Positions 50,776 through 59,073 of a stretch of 64,000 bases of DNA are shown here, in pieces. A program made the position numbers and the translations under genes. The notes beneath the pieces were generated by a model. It searched no databases. It was not told the origin of the DNA and worked only from the letters and a program-made list of their open reading frames with translations. The stretch covers positions 186,001 to 250,000 of the forward strand of contig NZ_LBIP01000017.1 in assembly GCF_001280435.1 (NCBI RefSeq). The letters run 5' to 3'. Each line of letters opens with the position of its first letter. The stretch's first letter is position 1. The DNA is from Mangrovimonas xylaniphaga. Lineage in GTDB: Bacteria; Bacteroidota; Bacteroidia; Flavobacteriales; Flavobacteriaceae.

Positions 50776-52203
50776 ATGCTATTTAATTCTTTGACCTTTG
50801 CAGTGTTCCTTCCCTTAGTGTTTATGCTCTATTGGTTTGTTTTTAGACATTCCCTTAAAAGGCAAAACGTTCTAGTGCTATTGGCGAGTTATGTGTTTTA
50901 TGGTTGGTGGGATTGGCGGTTTTTGGGATTGATCCTGTTAAGTACGCTTGTTGATTTTTTTGTTGGGCTCCAATTGCGTAAGACAGAGACTCCCAAACAA
51001 CGGAAGTTTTATCTGTTATTAAGCTTATGTGTGAACCTGGGCTTGTTGGGTTTCTTTAAATACTACCATTTTTTTATAGAAAGTTGGATTGATGCCTGGT
51101 CCTTGTTTGGGATACAGATGCATGCTTCTACCTTGGAGATTATCCTTCCGGTAGGGATTAGTTTTTATACGTTCCAGACCTTGAGTTATACGATTGATGT
51201 GTATAGAAAACAGTTGGAGGCTACTCGTGATTTTTTGCAATTTGCAACTTTTGTGGCCTTTTTTCCGCAATTGGTGGCAGGGCCTATAGAGCGGGCTTCT
51301 CATTTATTGCCACAGTTTGCAAACGCAAGACGGTTTGATGCAGACTTTGCCTATAGTGGTATCTCTTTGATTATTTGGGGATTGTTTAAAAAGGTTGTGG
51401 TGGCAGACAATTGTGCGTTTTTTGTCAACCAAATTTTTGAGGGGTATGGGCATTTGAATTCTGCGGAACTATTTTTAGGAGTATTGTTGTTTGGGATCCA
51501 AATTTATGGAGATTTTAGTGGGTATTCGGATATTGCCATAGGGGTGGGGCGTTTGTTTGGGTTTTCATTACAGACCAATTTTGCCTTTCCTTATTTTTCA
51601 AGGAGTATTTCAGAATTTTGGCGCCGTTGGCATATCTCTTTATCTTCATGGTTTCGGGACTATGTGTATATTCCCTTGGGTGGTTCCAGAGGCTCTTTAG
51701 GGATGCATGCCCGAAATATATGCGTCGTGTTTTTGGTGAGTGGCCTATGGCATGGTGCCAATTGGACCTTTTTGGTTTGGGGCGCTGTGCATGCTTTTTT
51801 GTTTCTAGTGCCTTTGTTGTTTAAAGTGTCTCAGAACCATGGCCGAGAAACCCAACTTGCCGGGTATCAGTTTCCATCTATGCTATTGACCTTTTTAATG
51901 GTGTGCTTGGCCTGGGTTTTTTTTAGGGCTGATAGTGTGCCCATTGCCTGGGATATGTTAGGTAAGATTTTTAGTTTTGAAGGACATTCTTTGGGGGTGT
52001 TTTATAAAAACTCCAAAAGTTTGTTGTTTGCGGTTATTACCGTAGTTGGGATTTTTGTATTATGGCTTTATGAGTTTTTAGCAGTGCAAGGGAATCAGCA
52101 GGAAGTGCGCTTATCAAGATACCACGCCATTTTTATTGGCGTATTGATTGTGTTTATGGGGGTGTATAAAAACCCATCGGATTTTATTTATTTTCAGTTT
52201 TAA
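50776..52203 (+). CDS. MBOAT-family O-acyltransferase (AlgI-like), copy 2
   Basis: A 475-aa membrane-bound O-acyltransferase paralogous to the one at 48392. The same motifs are found: 'SEFWRRWHISLSSWFRDYVY' (about 285-304) and catalytic His326 in 'SGLWHGANWTFLVWG'. The first 180 residues are almost the same as in copy 1, while the C-terminal half differs in many positions and uses more G/C. It is followed with no spacing by its own SGNH-type partner, so the locus has two acylation modules, perhaps for different acyl groups or sugar positions. Membership is certain. Confidence 0.92.
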   Translation: MLFNSLTFAVFLPLVFMLYWFVFRHSLKRQNVLVLLASYVFYGWWDWRFLGLILLSTLVDFFVGLQLRKTETPKQRKFYLLLSLCVNLGLLGFFKYYHFFIESWIDAWSLFGIQMHASTLEIILPVGISFYTFQTLSYTIDVYRKQLEATRDFLQFATFVAFFPQLVAGPIERASHLLPQFANARRFDADFAYSGISLIIWGLFKKVVVADNCAFFVNQIFEGYGHLNSAELFLGVLLFGIQIYGDFSGYSDIAIGVGRLFGFSLQTNFAFPYFSRSISEFWRRWHISLSSWFRDYVYIPLGGSRGSLGMHARNICVVFLVSGLWHGANWTFLVWGAVHAFLFLVPLLFKVSQNHGRETQLAGYQFPSMLLTFLMVCLAWVFFRADSVPIAWDMLGKIFSFEGHSLGVFYKNSKSLLFAVITVVGIFVLWLYEFLAVQGNQQEVRLSRYHAIFIGVLIVFMGVYKNPSDFIYFQF

Positions 52204-53130
52204 ATGACAGCATTTCTAAAACGTATAGGGATTATTGTATTGGGGATTTTCGGCGTGTCCATGTTGGTTTCTATGGGGAGTTTATGGGCGTTACGTGAGG
52301 GGGATTTTTATAAGCCTTCCTTTTTGGTTAATGGTGTGAGTACTTCGGATTTTGATTATATCGTACTTGGGGCAAGTACGGGATTGACCACTTTAAATAC
52401 TAAAGTGATTGATTCTGTTTTACATATTGAAGGGATTAACTTATCTATGGATGACACTTCTATATCCAGTCAGTATTTGATGTTGGAACACTTTTTGGCA
52501 AGTGGAAAACATGCCGACATATGCGTACTTGCTTCGAGCGCTTCAAGTTATGATGCCATCTCAATACATATCAGCGATAATGATTATCGGTTTTTGCCTT
52601 ATGTGTCTCGAGGTTATATTTCGGATTATTATGCCTCTTTTTCGGGGACTGCAGCGGGTGTTTCGGGGCTTTCTAAATGGTTGCCTATGGCAGGGGTTGG
52701 CTATTATAATGCCGAATTGTTTTATCCATCCCTTATTAGTTTGGTTGCTCCGCAACATCGTAACCGTTTTGATTCCAAAGGGAACTATACGTACCCTGTA
52801 GGATCAGGTGCTTCTAAAAGGATTTTATCGAGACACCCTAAAACTATTTATTTTAAAAATACGTATCTCGCTAAAATTAAAGCGTTGTGTGATTCGCATG
52901 ATATTCAATTGGTTTGTTATGTATCTCCTCTTGAACAACAAGAAGCTATATTGGAGCAGACTTCCTATGACGTTATCAATCATAGTACCTTGTTAAAAGA
53001 TTCCCGATATTTTTATGATGCCATTCATGTGAATACTTTAGGAAGGCATGTGGCGAGCTTGCAATTTTCGGAGGATTTTAGGTCTTATGTAATTAGTGAG
53101 TCCTTCGACAAGCTCAGGATGACGGAGTAG
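52204..53130 (+). CDS. SGNH-like periplasmic partner of MBOAT copy 2, with repeat-derived C-terminus
   Basis: A 308-aa protein with an N-terminal membrane helix (about 8-30) and a periplasmic domain of the same kind as the product at 49840, though hardly similar in sequence. 'YIVLGASTGLTTL' (about 52-64, Ser58 as possible nucleophile) and a late 'YDAIHVNTLG' (Asp/His) are consistent with a hydrolase or acyl-transfer fold. ATG 52204 directly follows the stop of MBOAT copy 2. The last ten codons ('SFDKLRMTE') are translated from the 24-base interspersed repeat at 53101-53124, so the natural C-terminus was probably replaced when the repeat inserted. Confidence 0.7.
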   Translation: MTAFLKRIGIIVLGIFGVSMLVSMGSLWALREGDFYKPSFLVNGVSTSDFDYIVLGASTGLTTLNTKVIDSVLHIEGINLSMDDTSISSQYLMLEHFLASGKHADICVLASSASSYDAISIHISDNDYRFLPYVSRGYISDYYASFSGTAAGVSGLSKWLPMAGVGYYNAELFYPSLISLVAPQHRNRFDSKGNYTYPVGSGASKRILSRHPKTIYFKNTYLAKIKALCDSHDIQLVCYVSPLEQQEAILEQTSYDVINHSTLLKDSRYFYDAIHVNTLGRHVASLQFSEDFRSYVISESFDKLRMTE

Positions 53131-53306
53131 TGAGTAGAATATGAATAATGAAGAATGAAGGGGATTGTAGAATCATGAGAAAAGAGTCAAGAGCAAAGAA
53201 CAAAGAACAAAGAACAAAGAACAAAGAGTGAATCATATAGAAAACAGGATGGGAGCTGTTCTTATGATTGCCATGTAGTATTAATTAAGATTTTAAAATT
53301 TCATTA
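53101..53306 (+). repeat. interspersed 24-mer plus heptamer arrays
   Basis: TCCTTCGACAAGCTCAGGATGACG (53101-53124) is an exact copy of 28713-28736 and overlaps the end of the preceding gene. It is followed by TAGTGAG and ATGAATA/ATGAAGA/ATGAAGG units, then an array at 53180-53228: AAAAGAG, TCAAGAG, four perfect CAAAGAA and CAAAGAG. No gene lies in the remaining bases before 53307. Confidence 0.9.
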
Positions 53307-54482
53307 TTGGAAAGACCTTTGAAAATTGCGATTTATTCTGGAGAGATTCCGAGCACGACTTTTATAGAGCGACTTATCCAAGGACTTTCTAGGGAGGGGG
53401 TAGCCGTGTTGTTGTTTGGGGTTTTAAAACATGCTCCTAAATATCCAGAATCGGTTCGGGTATTGGGATATTGCAGTTCCCGATTTTATAAGTTTATGTA
53501 TTTGTTGCGTTATAGCCTGTTGTTAGGTTTGTTTAGGAACCAGGATAAACGCCGTCTGGATGCCTTTTTGAGAGCGTATGGACGCAGTGATTTGTATAGC
53601 AAGGTAAAGTGTTATCCTGTATTGTGGCAACGGCCCGATGTGTTTCATGTGCAATGGGCGAAAGGATTGGAAGATTGGTTATGGGTACAGGATTTTGGAA
53701 TAAAGCTCGTTTTGAGTTTGCGTGGGGCGCATATCAATTATTCCCCAATTGCGGATCCCGAGGTGGCCGCCATGTACCGTAGGTGTTTTCCAAAAGTGGA
53801 TGGTTTTCATGCGGTGTCCAAAGCTATTGGACTTGAAGCAGAGCAGTATGGCGCTAGGCCGGAACGCGTGCATGTTGTTTATAGCGGGTTGGACTTAAAG
53901 TCTGTTGATACGCCTATTTCTTCAGAAGATTCCAAAATTTTACGGTTGATTTCAGTAGGGCGTTCCCACTGGATAAAAGGCTATTCCTATACTTTGGATG
54001 CCTGTAAATTGTTGAAAGATTCAGGCATGGGTTTTAAGTATTTGATTGTTGGAGGTGCCAATATGATTGAATATCAGTATCAAGTACATGATTTGGGGTT
54101 GGAGCTGGAGGTAGAACTTTTAGAAGGGCAATCATATGAAGCGGTGCAACATTTGATAGGGCGTGCAGATCTGTTATTGTTGCCGAGTGTTAAGGAGGGA
54201 ATTGCCAATGTGGTTTTGGAAGCCATGGCCTTGGGAACTTTGGTGGTTAGTACCAATTGTGGCGGAATGGCTGAGGTGATTAGGGATGGTGAGAATGGGT
54301 TTTTAGTGCCGATTAGGGATTCACAGGCTATTGCCGAGGCTGTAATGCGTGTTCAAAGTTTGCCGGAATCCAAGTTGGAAGCTATTAGGGCGAAAGCACA
54401 AGCTACTATTACTGCTCAACATGATGAGGCTATTATGGTTAAGGGAATGTTGGCGCTTTATAGGGAGGTGAGTAGTGAGTAG
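53307..54482 (+). CDS. GT4 glycosyltransferase, 3' end inside a heptamer array
   Basis: A 391-aa GT-B glycosyltransferase. 'RPLKIAIYSGEIPSTTFIER' (3-22) starts the acceptor domain. The donor domain has 'LRLISVGRSHWIKGYSYTL' (about 212-230), 'LLLLPSVKEGIANVVLEAMA' (about 291-310, EX7E) and 'LVVSTNCGGMAEVIRDGENG'. The start is TTG 53307 in the absence of an early ATG. The last codons (GTG AGT AGT GAG TAG) lie in a run of TAGTGAG units, so the C-terminal 'VSSE' is repeat-derived. It opens the third part of the locus, where several GTs show the same ending. Confidence 0.88.
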   Translation: MERPLKIAIYSGEIPSTTFIERLIQGLSREGVAVLLFGVLKHAPKYPESVRVLGYCSSRFYKFMYLLRYSLLLGLFRNQDKRRLDAFLRAYGRSDLYSKVKCYPVLWQRPDVFHVQWAKGLEDWLWVQDFGIKLVLSLRGAHINYSPIADPEVAAMYRRCFPKVDGFHAVSKAIGLEAEQYGARPERVHVVYSGLDLKSVDTPISSEDSKILRLISVGRSHWIKGYSYTLDACKLLKDSGMGFKYLIVGGANMIEYQYQVHDLGLELEVELLEGQSYEAVQHLIGRADLLLLPSVKEGIANVVLEAMALGTLVVSTNCGGMAEVIRDGENGFLVPIRDSQAIAEAVMRVQSLPESKLEAIRAKAQATITAQHDEAIMVKGMLALYREVSSE

Positions 54483-54500
54483 TGAGTAGTGAGTAGTGAG
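54473..54500 (+). repeat. (TAGTGAG)4 heptamer array
   Basis: Four perfect TAGTGAG units follow a partial GTGAG; the stop codon of the GT4 gene (54480-54482) lies within them. The next 127 bases to 54627 are A+G-rich without a gene; CATATTTG at 54609-54616 is one base off the -7 promoter box. Confidence 0.93.
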
Positions 54501-54627
54501 TGAAAGCAGATTATGAAGTATGTGAAGATATGCAGAAATAAAGAATAGAGAGAAAAAAGAAAAGCGTGAATGATAAGGTATAGATAATGGTAGATGTGTT
54601 TAAAAAATCATATTTGATATCATATTT

Positions 54628-55845
54628 ATGGGGACTGGACCAATAAAGCAAATACAACGGATAGGGTTGGTATTATCTGCGGCACCTGGGTATTCGGAGA
54701 CCTTTTTTCGCAATAAAATAGAAGGACTTCAGGCTCAAGGGTTTGAAGTGGTATTGTTTATTGTGGAGGGATCGAAGAAGGAACCTATTGATATAAGGTG
54801 TGATGTGGTTTCGGCCCCTAAATTTAAAGGTTCCGCATTGCAGGTATTTGTACAGAGTGTTTTTGTGTTTTTTAAGGCCTTATTGGCGAGTCCGCGTGTA
54901 AGTTTTCGGCATTTTCAATTGGATATAGGTAAGGGTTTTCCTTTAGGGCAATGTATTAAGCGGCTTCTGCAAAATGCGTTTATGTTTGGTTACCCATTGG
55001 ATTGGTTGCATTTTGGTTTTGGGATGCTCGCGGTTGGACGGGAACATGTTGCTGAAGCTATAGGGGCCCAAATGGCGGTAAGTTTTAGGGGCTTTGATCT
55101 GTATCTTTCTCCTTTAAAACATCCCGATTGCTATGCGTTACTTTTTATCACCAAAGTTCGTTATCATGTCCTGTCGTATGAGATGAAACAAGATTTGATG
55201 GTGCATGGTATTCCAGAGTCTGCTATTTATGTTATTAGTCCAGCCATTGATGTACAATTTTTTAAGGACTCAACCGGAAGTTTTGAGAGCAAGACACTGG
55301 TTGCTTCCAAAGTTTTACAAATTGTTACCGTAGCACGTCTACACTGGAAAAAAGGATTGGAGTACAGTTTGGAAGCTATGACAATCTTAAAAAAACAAGG
55401 TGTTCCTTTTCATTATACTATTGTAGGGGATGGACCAGAATATGAGCGTTTGGTTTTTGCAGCCCAACAATTAGGGATTAGGGAACAGGTGACGTTTGCC
55501 GGTTCTTTGTCTCCCGATTTGGTGAAAGAACATTTGGAAGCTGCCGATGTGTATGTACAATACAGTATTCAGGAGGGATTTTGTAATGCGGTTTTGGAGG
55601 CGCAAGCCATGGGGGTGCTTTGTGTGGTCTCTGATGCCGAAGGCTTATCGGAAAATGTTTTGCATAAGGATACGGGGTGGGTGGTACCCAAGCGGCAGCC
55701 CCTGCTATTGGCTGGGCAAATACAATTGGTTGCAAATTTGGATCCATTGGTAGCTAAGGAGATTCGATGTGCTGCCATTGATCGGGTGCAGAGAGGGTTT
55801 AATTTGGAGGAGCAACAGAGGGCATTTGTAGGATTTTATTTGTAG
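54628..55845 (+). CDS. GT4 glycosyltransferase (WcaL/AmsK-like)
   Basis: A 405-aa GT-B glycosyltransferase that resembles colanic-acid WcaL/amylovoran AmsK enzymes. Near the N-terminus is 'LSAAPGYSETFFRNKIEGL' (about 13-31), typical of that group. The donor domain has 'IVTVARLHWKKGLEYSLEAM' (about 231-250), 'HYTIVGDGPEYERL', 'VTFAGSLSPDLVKEHLEAAD' and EX7E in 'SIQEGFCNAVLEAQAMGVLC' (about 313-332). It is cytoplasmic. Such enzymes often add galactose or another hexose, but the donor cannot be read here. It starts with ATG 54628 after a repeat-containing gap. Confidence 0.9.
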   Translation: MGTGPIKQIQRIGLVLSAAPGYSETFFRNKIEGLQAQGFEVVLFIVEGSKKEPIDIRCDVVSAPKFKGSALQVFVQSVFVFFKALLASPRVSFRHFQLDIGKGFPLGQCIKRLLQNAFMFGYPLDWLHFGFGMLAVGREHVAEAIGAQMAVSFRGFDLYLSPLKHPDCYALLFITKVRYHVLSYEMKQDLMVHGIPESAIYVISPAIDVQFFKDSTGSFESKTLVASKVLQIVTVARLHWKKGLEYSLEAMTILKKQGVPFHYTIVGDGPEYERLVFAAQQLGIREQVTFAGSLSPDLVKEHLEAADVYVQYSIQEGFCNAVLEAQAMGVLCVVSDAEGLSENVLHKDTGWVVPKRQPLLLAGQIQLVANLDPLVAKEIRCAAIDRVQRGFNLEEQQRAFVGFYL

Positions 55846-55960
55846 TATTGCTTCTCTTTATTACTGCAAATGAGTAGGTGTTGAAGGTCTATTGTTGACA
55901 GGTGCCTCCTTTTTGTTTTTGTAGTAATTATTATAGGAGTTGATTTAATTAAATGGATGT

Positions 55961-56704
55961 ATGACATTTTACGAATTTAAGCGTTGGGTGACCTACCCGT
56001 TAATGACCACTCATTTGGTGACCGTACGACAGGATTTAAAACGTTTATTAAAAGGAGGAGGACATCCTTCACTTTTGGATGTGGGGGGAAGAAAATCGCC
56101 CTATACTATTAATTTGCCAGCCGCTATCACTTTGTTGGATGTGCCTCAGGAGGCAGGTACTAAGGCCGAATTGAATTTGGGGTTTACCCGTTCTATTTTG
56201 GATACGATCAAATCGCAACGCAGCAATATTAAAAATGTTGTTATTCAGGATATGACACAATCGACCTTGGCAGCGCATAGTTATGATGCCGTGGTGTGTG
56301 TTGAAGTTATAGAGCATGTAAAAGAGGATGAGGCTTTTGTTAATCATATATCCAAGGTTATTAAGCCTGGAGGTTGGGCTTATTTTACGACTCCAAATGG
56401 GGACTATATTAAAAATGAAGGCCCCGAGAGAAATCCAGATCATGTTAGACATTATACCCGAGTAGAATTGCAACAATTATTGGGACGTTATTTTGAAACC
56501 GTAGATGTGCATTATGCAGTAAAGACGGGCCGATATCGGGTAAAGGGCTTGCGGGGGTATACATTAAAAAAACCTTTACAAACATTGGATTCTATTTTCT
56601 CCAATGTCGTGAATCGTTTTCAATCTGTTGGTATGGCATCCTGTGCCGTGGAAACAGCGCATTTAGTTGCTGTAGTCCATAAAAATAAAAACAGCAGTGA
56701 ATAG
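55961..56704 (+). CDS. class I SAM-dependent methyltransferase
   Basis: A 247-aa methyltransferase. SAM motif I is 'SLLDVGGRKSPYTINL' (about 38-53, GxGxG form altered to GGRKS). A second acidic strand 'ITLLDVPQ' is followed by the post-I motif 'YDAVVCVEVIEHVKEDE' (about 108-124) and 'VIKPGGWAYFTTPNGDY' (about 132-148), typical Methyltransf_11/23. No membrane helix. Its stop lies inside the following sulfotransferase gene (8-base overlap), a second methyltransferase-sulfotransferase pair in the locus, reminiscent of the pair at 30045-31600 but in reverse order. Confidence 0.87.
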   Translation: MTFYEFKRWVTYPLMTTHLVTVRQDLKRLLKGGGHPSLLDVGGRKSPYTINLPAAITLLDVPQEAGTKAELNLGFTRSILDTIKSQRSNIKNVVIQDMTQSTLAAHSYDAVVCVEVIEHVKEDEAFVNHISKVIKPGGWAYFTTPNGDYIKNEGPERNPDHVRHYTRVELQQLLGRYFETVDVHYAVKTGRYRVKGLRGYTLKKPLQTLDSIFSNVVNRFQSVGMASCAVETAHLVAVVHKNKNSSE

Positions 56705-57566
56705 AGTTATTATTTTACTAGGACAACGTGTGAGAAGTGGAACTAATTTTGTTGGGTCTACCTTATTACAGCATCCTAAAGTTGTTACTTTACCCCGAGG
56801 AAAGTCATTTGGAGAGTTTAATTTATTTAATGATAATGCCATTGTTACGGAAGTATTTGATAGGGTGATTGAGAGGAGTTTTGGAATGAGGCTGTCAAAG
56901 GAATGGTTGCCTACTTTTTTAGAGAATTACGGTAAGAATTGGTTGAGTTTGCTACAAGCAAAATATGAGATTCCAAAGGATGCCGTGTTATTTTTTAAGT
57001 CTCCAAGAATTGATCAAATAGATTTATGGTTACAGGCATTTCCTGAAGCTCAAATATTAGTAGTTTGTCGAGATGGAAGGGATAATGTAGTTTCTTCGGT
57101 TAAAGCTTCCAATGATAAACGAAGCTGGTATACATTTTTCATTATACTAAAAAAGTTTATAAATTATTATTCAGGGCGATCTTTTGTAAACCATGCTAGG
57201 GAATGGGCTGAAACAGCAGATTATGTTATAGATGTAAAACAAAGCTTAGGAAGCAGGGTTAAAGTACTGCCGTATGAGTCGTTATTGAATTCAAGACAGG
57301 GGATAAGTGATTTGCTTGATCATTTTAAATTGGATATTAATGAGAATATATTAAAGGCATGTATGGAGGCTCCCGTGATAGGAAGTTCTCAAGGTGTCCA
57401 TACTAGTAACGTAAAAAAGACCAATTGGCAACCTGATTACAACAAGTCAAAGTACATGTTCACAAAAAAATGGAGACATTGGGGGGTGCTTAAGAAAATT
57501 GTTTTTAAAACTATTGCTGGTAAACAATTAGTTGCATTGAATTATGAAAAAAACTCGACTTGGTAA
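56697..57566 (+). CDS. sulfotransferase 4
   Basis: A 289-aa PAPS-dependent sulfotransferase. 'IILLGQRVRSGTNFVGSTLL' (5-24) is the 5'-phosphosulfate loop, 'ILVVCRDGRDNVVSSVKAS' (about 120-138) the 3'-phosphate motif and 'VKVLPYESLLNSRQGISDLL' (about 182-201) the late conserved block. No signal peptide. It starts with GTG 56697, overlapping the methyltransferase stop, and its own stop shares a base with the ATG of the next GT2 gene. The sequence is only distantly similar to the other three sulfotransferases, so each probably has its own acceptor. Confidence 0.87.
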   Translation: MNRVIILLGQRVRSGTNFVGSTLLQHPKVVTLPRGKSFGEFNLFNDNAIVTEVFDRVIERSFGMRLSKEWLPTFLENYGKNWLSLLQAKYEIPKDAVLFFKSPRIDQIDLWLQAFPEAQILVVCRDGRDNVVSSVKASNDKRSWYTFFIILKKFINYYSGRSFVNHAREWAETADYVIDVKQSLGSRVKVLPYESLLNSRQGISDLLDHFKLDINENILKACMEAPVIGSSQGVHTSNVKKTNWQPDYNKSKYMFTKKWRHWGVLKKIVFKTIAGKQLVALNYEKNSTW

Positions 57567-58894
57567 TGCCCTTTAGATTTCTCAGCTATTTACAGTCTAC
57601 ACATTATTTTCGTCTTTTAAGGAGTAATGGTCACTTCATGTTTCCAATATCAGATGAGTTGCCCAAGGATGTCATAGAGCAATTGGATTTGGATACAGGG
57701 TATTCTTCTAAGCTGGCGCAGGCCTATGATTTGTCGTGGCAGGCTATTCAACGGGGCTATATAGGCAATGCAAAAGCCTATGCCGAGTTTCAGGAATTAG
57801 CTGTTACTGATGAATATCGGTTTATTCGCAAGTATTTTCATTCGGCTTGGGTGTTGTATGTACTCGTATTGCGCTTATTTTCTTTTAAAAATCCCTTGAT
57901 GGAGCTTAAGGCATGGTTTGGGACACAATCTGTTTCCAGAGTATCCTATTCTCCATTAGTTTATTCTGAATGGAGCAGTGTTAGTTCTGAGTTGATTGCG
58001 AAATTACCTTTTGTTAGTGTGGTGATTCCTACTTTGAACCGTTATGAGTATTTGGATGCTATTTTGAGAGATTTGGAACAGCAGACCTATCCTCATTTTG
58101 AAGTCATTATAGTGGATCAATCTGATGCTTTTCAAGCGGACTTTTATTCCCAATATCAATTGGATATTCAATTAGTACGACAAAAGGAAAAGGCCTTGTG
58201 GTTGGCTCGTAATACGGCTATACAAAGAGCTAAAGGCTCATTGATTGCTTTGTCGGAAGATGATGTAAGGGTGGCTCCCGATTGGTTGGAGAGCCATTTA
58301 CGCTGTTTGGATTTTTTTAATGCGGAGGTGTCTGCAGGAGTGTTTCATCCGGAAGGCCAACAGATTCCTCAGGATAGGTCCTTTTTTGCGGTGTCCAGTC
58401 AGTTTGCAACCGGAAATGCCGTGTTGTATCGAAAGGTTTTTAAAGAAGTAGGGCTATTTGATCGGCAATTTGAAAAGCAGCGTATGGGGGATGGTGAGTT
58501 TGGCTGTAGGGTGTATTTAAGTGGAGTGAGAAGTGTTTCAAATCCTTTTGCCAGTTGTGTTGACGTTAAGGCAGGGGTTGGAGGCTTACGGGAGATGGGC
58601 AGTTGGGATGCCTTTAGGCCTACCAATTTTTTTGCTCCTAGGCCTATCCCCAGTGTGCTGTATTATTTTAGACGCTATTACGGTAATAAAATGGCTCGAT
58701 TGGCAATATTGCGCACGGTGCCTTTGTCTGTTTTTCCTTATCAGTTTAAACAACATAAACTATTATTGGTGGTAGGGTTTTTTGTTAGTATTCTTTTGTT
58801 GCCATTGGTCTGTTATCAAGTATGGCGTTCATGGCGTTTATCGTCCCAAAAACTTAAAGAAGGGCCGATTATTGGGAGATTGAAAAGTGAGTAG
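57566..58894 (+). CDS. GT2 glycosyltransferase with long N-terminal extension
   Basis: A 442-aa protein. The first 150 residues are an extension without a recognisable motif, and the GT-A domain begins at 'FVSVVIPTLNRYEYLDAIL' (about 150-168). It continues with 'FEVIIVDQSDAFQADFY' and the metal site 'LIALSEDDVRVAPDWLESHL' (about 229-248). A C-terminal hydrophobic segment (about 398-418) may anchor it to the membrane. ATG 57566 shares a base with the stop of sulfotransferase 4. The gene ends AAAGTGAGTAG, again at a heptamer-like sequence. The N-terminal extension resembles that of some GT2 enzymes acting with methyltransferases, but its role is unknown. Confidence 0.85.
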   Translation: MPFRFLSYLQSTHYFRLLRSNGHFMFPISDELPKDVIEQLDLDTGYSSKLAQAYDLSWQAIQRGYIGNAKAYAEFQELAVTDEYRFIRKYFHSAWVLYVLVLRLFSFKNPLMELKAWFGTQSVSRVSYSPLVYSEWSSVSSELIAKLPFVSVVIPTLNRYEYLDAILRDLEQQTYPHFEVIIVDQSDAFQADFYSQYQLDIQLVRQKEKALWLARNTAIQRAKGSLIALSEDDVRVAPDWLESHLRCLDFFNAEVSAGVFHPEGQQIPQDRSFFAVSSQFATGNAVLYRKVFKEVGLFDRQFEKQRMGDGEFGCRVYLSGVRSVSNPFASCVDVKAGVGGLREMGSWDAFRPTNFFAPRPIPSVLYYFRRYYGNKMARLAILRTVPLSVFPYQFKQHKLLLVVGFFVSILLLPLVCYQVWRSWRLSSQKLKEGPIIGRLKSE

Positions 58895-59073
58895 TTAGTT
58901 TTTGCTAAGAATTAGAATGAAAAGAGAGATGGACACTATTAGAGCTATGCGAAAAGTGATATCATATAAGACTGAATAAAATAGTTGTTTAGAATTACAG
59001 TGAGAAGAAATTTAAGAAATACTTGTGCCCTGAGGTATTAAGTGTTTATTTTGAACCAATCATTTAAAGTGCT
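58895..59073. other. non-coding gap with degraded heptamer
   Basis: These 179 bases start with a remnant TGAGTAGTTAG at the preceding stop and are A+G-rich. TTATTTTG (59046-59053), one base off the -7 box, lies 20 bases before the next start and may be a weak internal promoter. No coding frame was recognised. Confidence 0.4.

Noticed and set aside
53101-54627. Insertion sequence or transposon at the repeat clusters
   Set aside because: No transposase frame, terminal inverted repeats or target duplications were seen.
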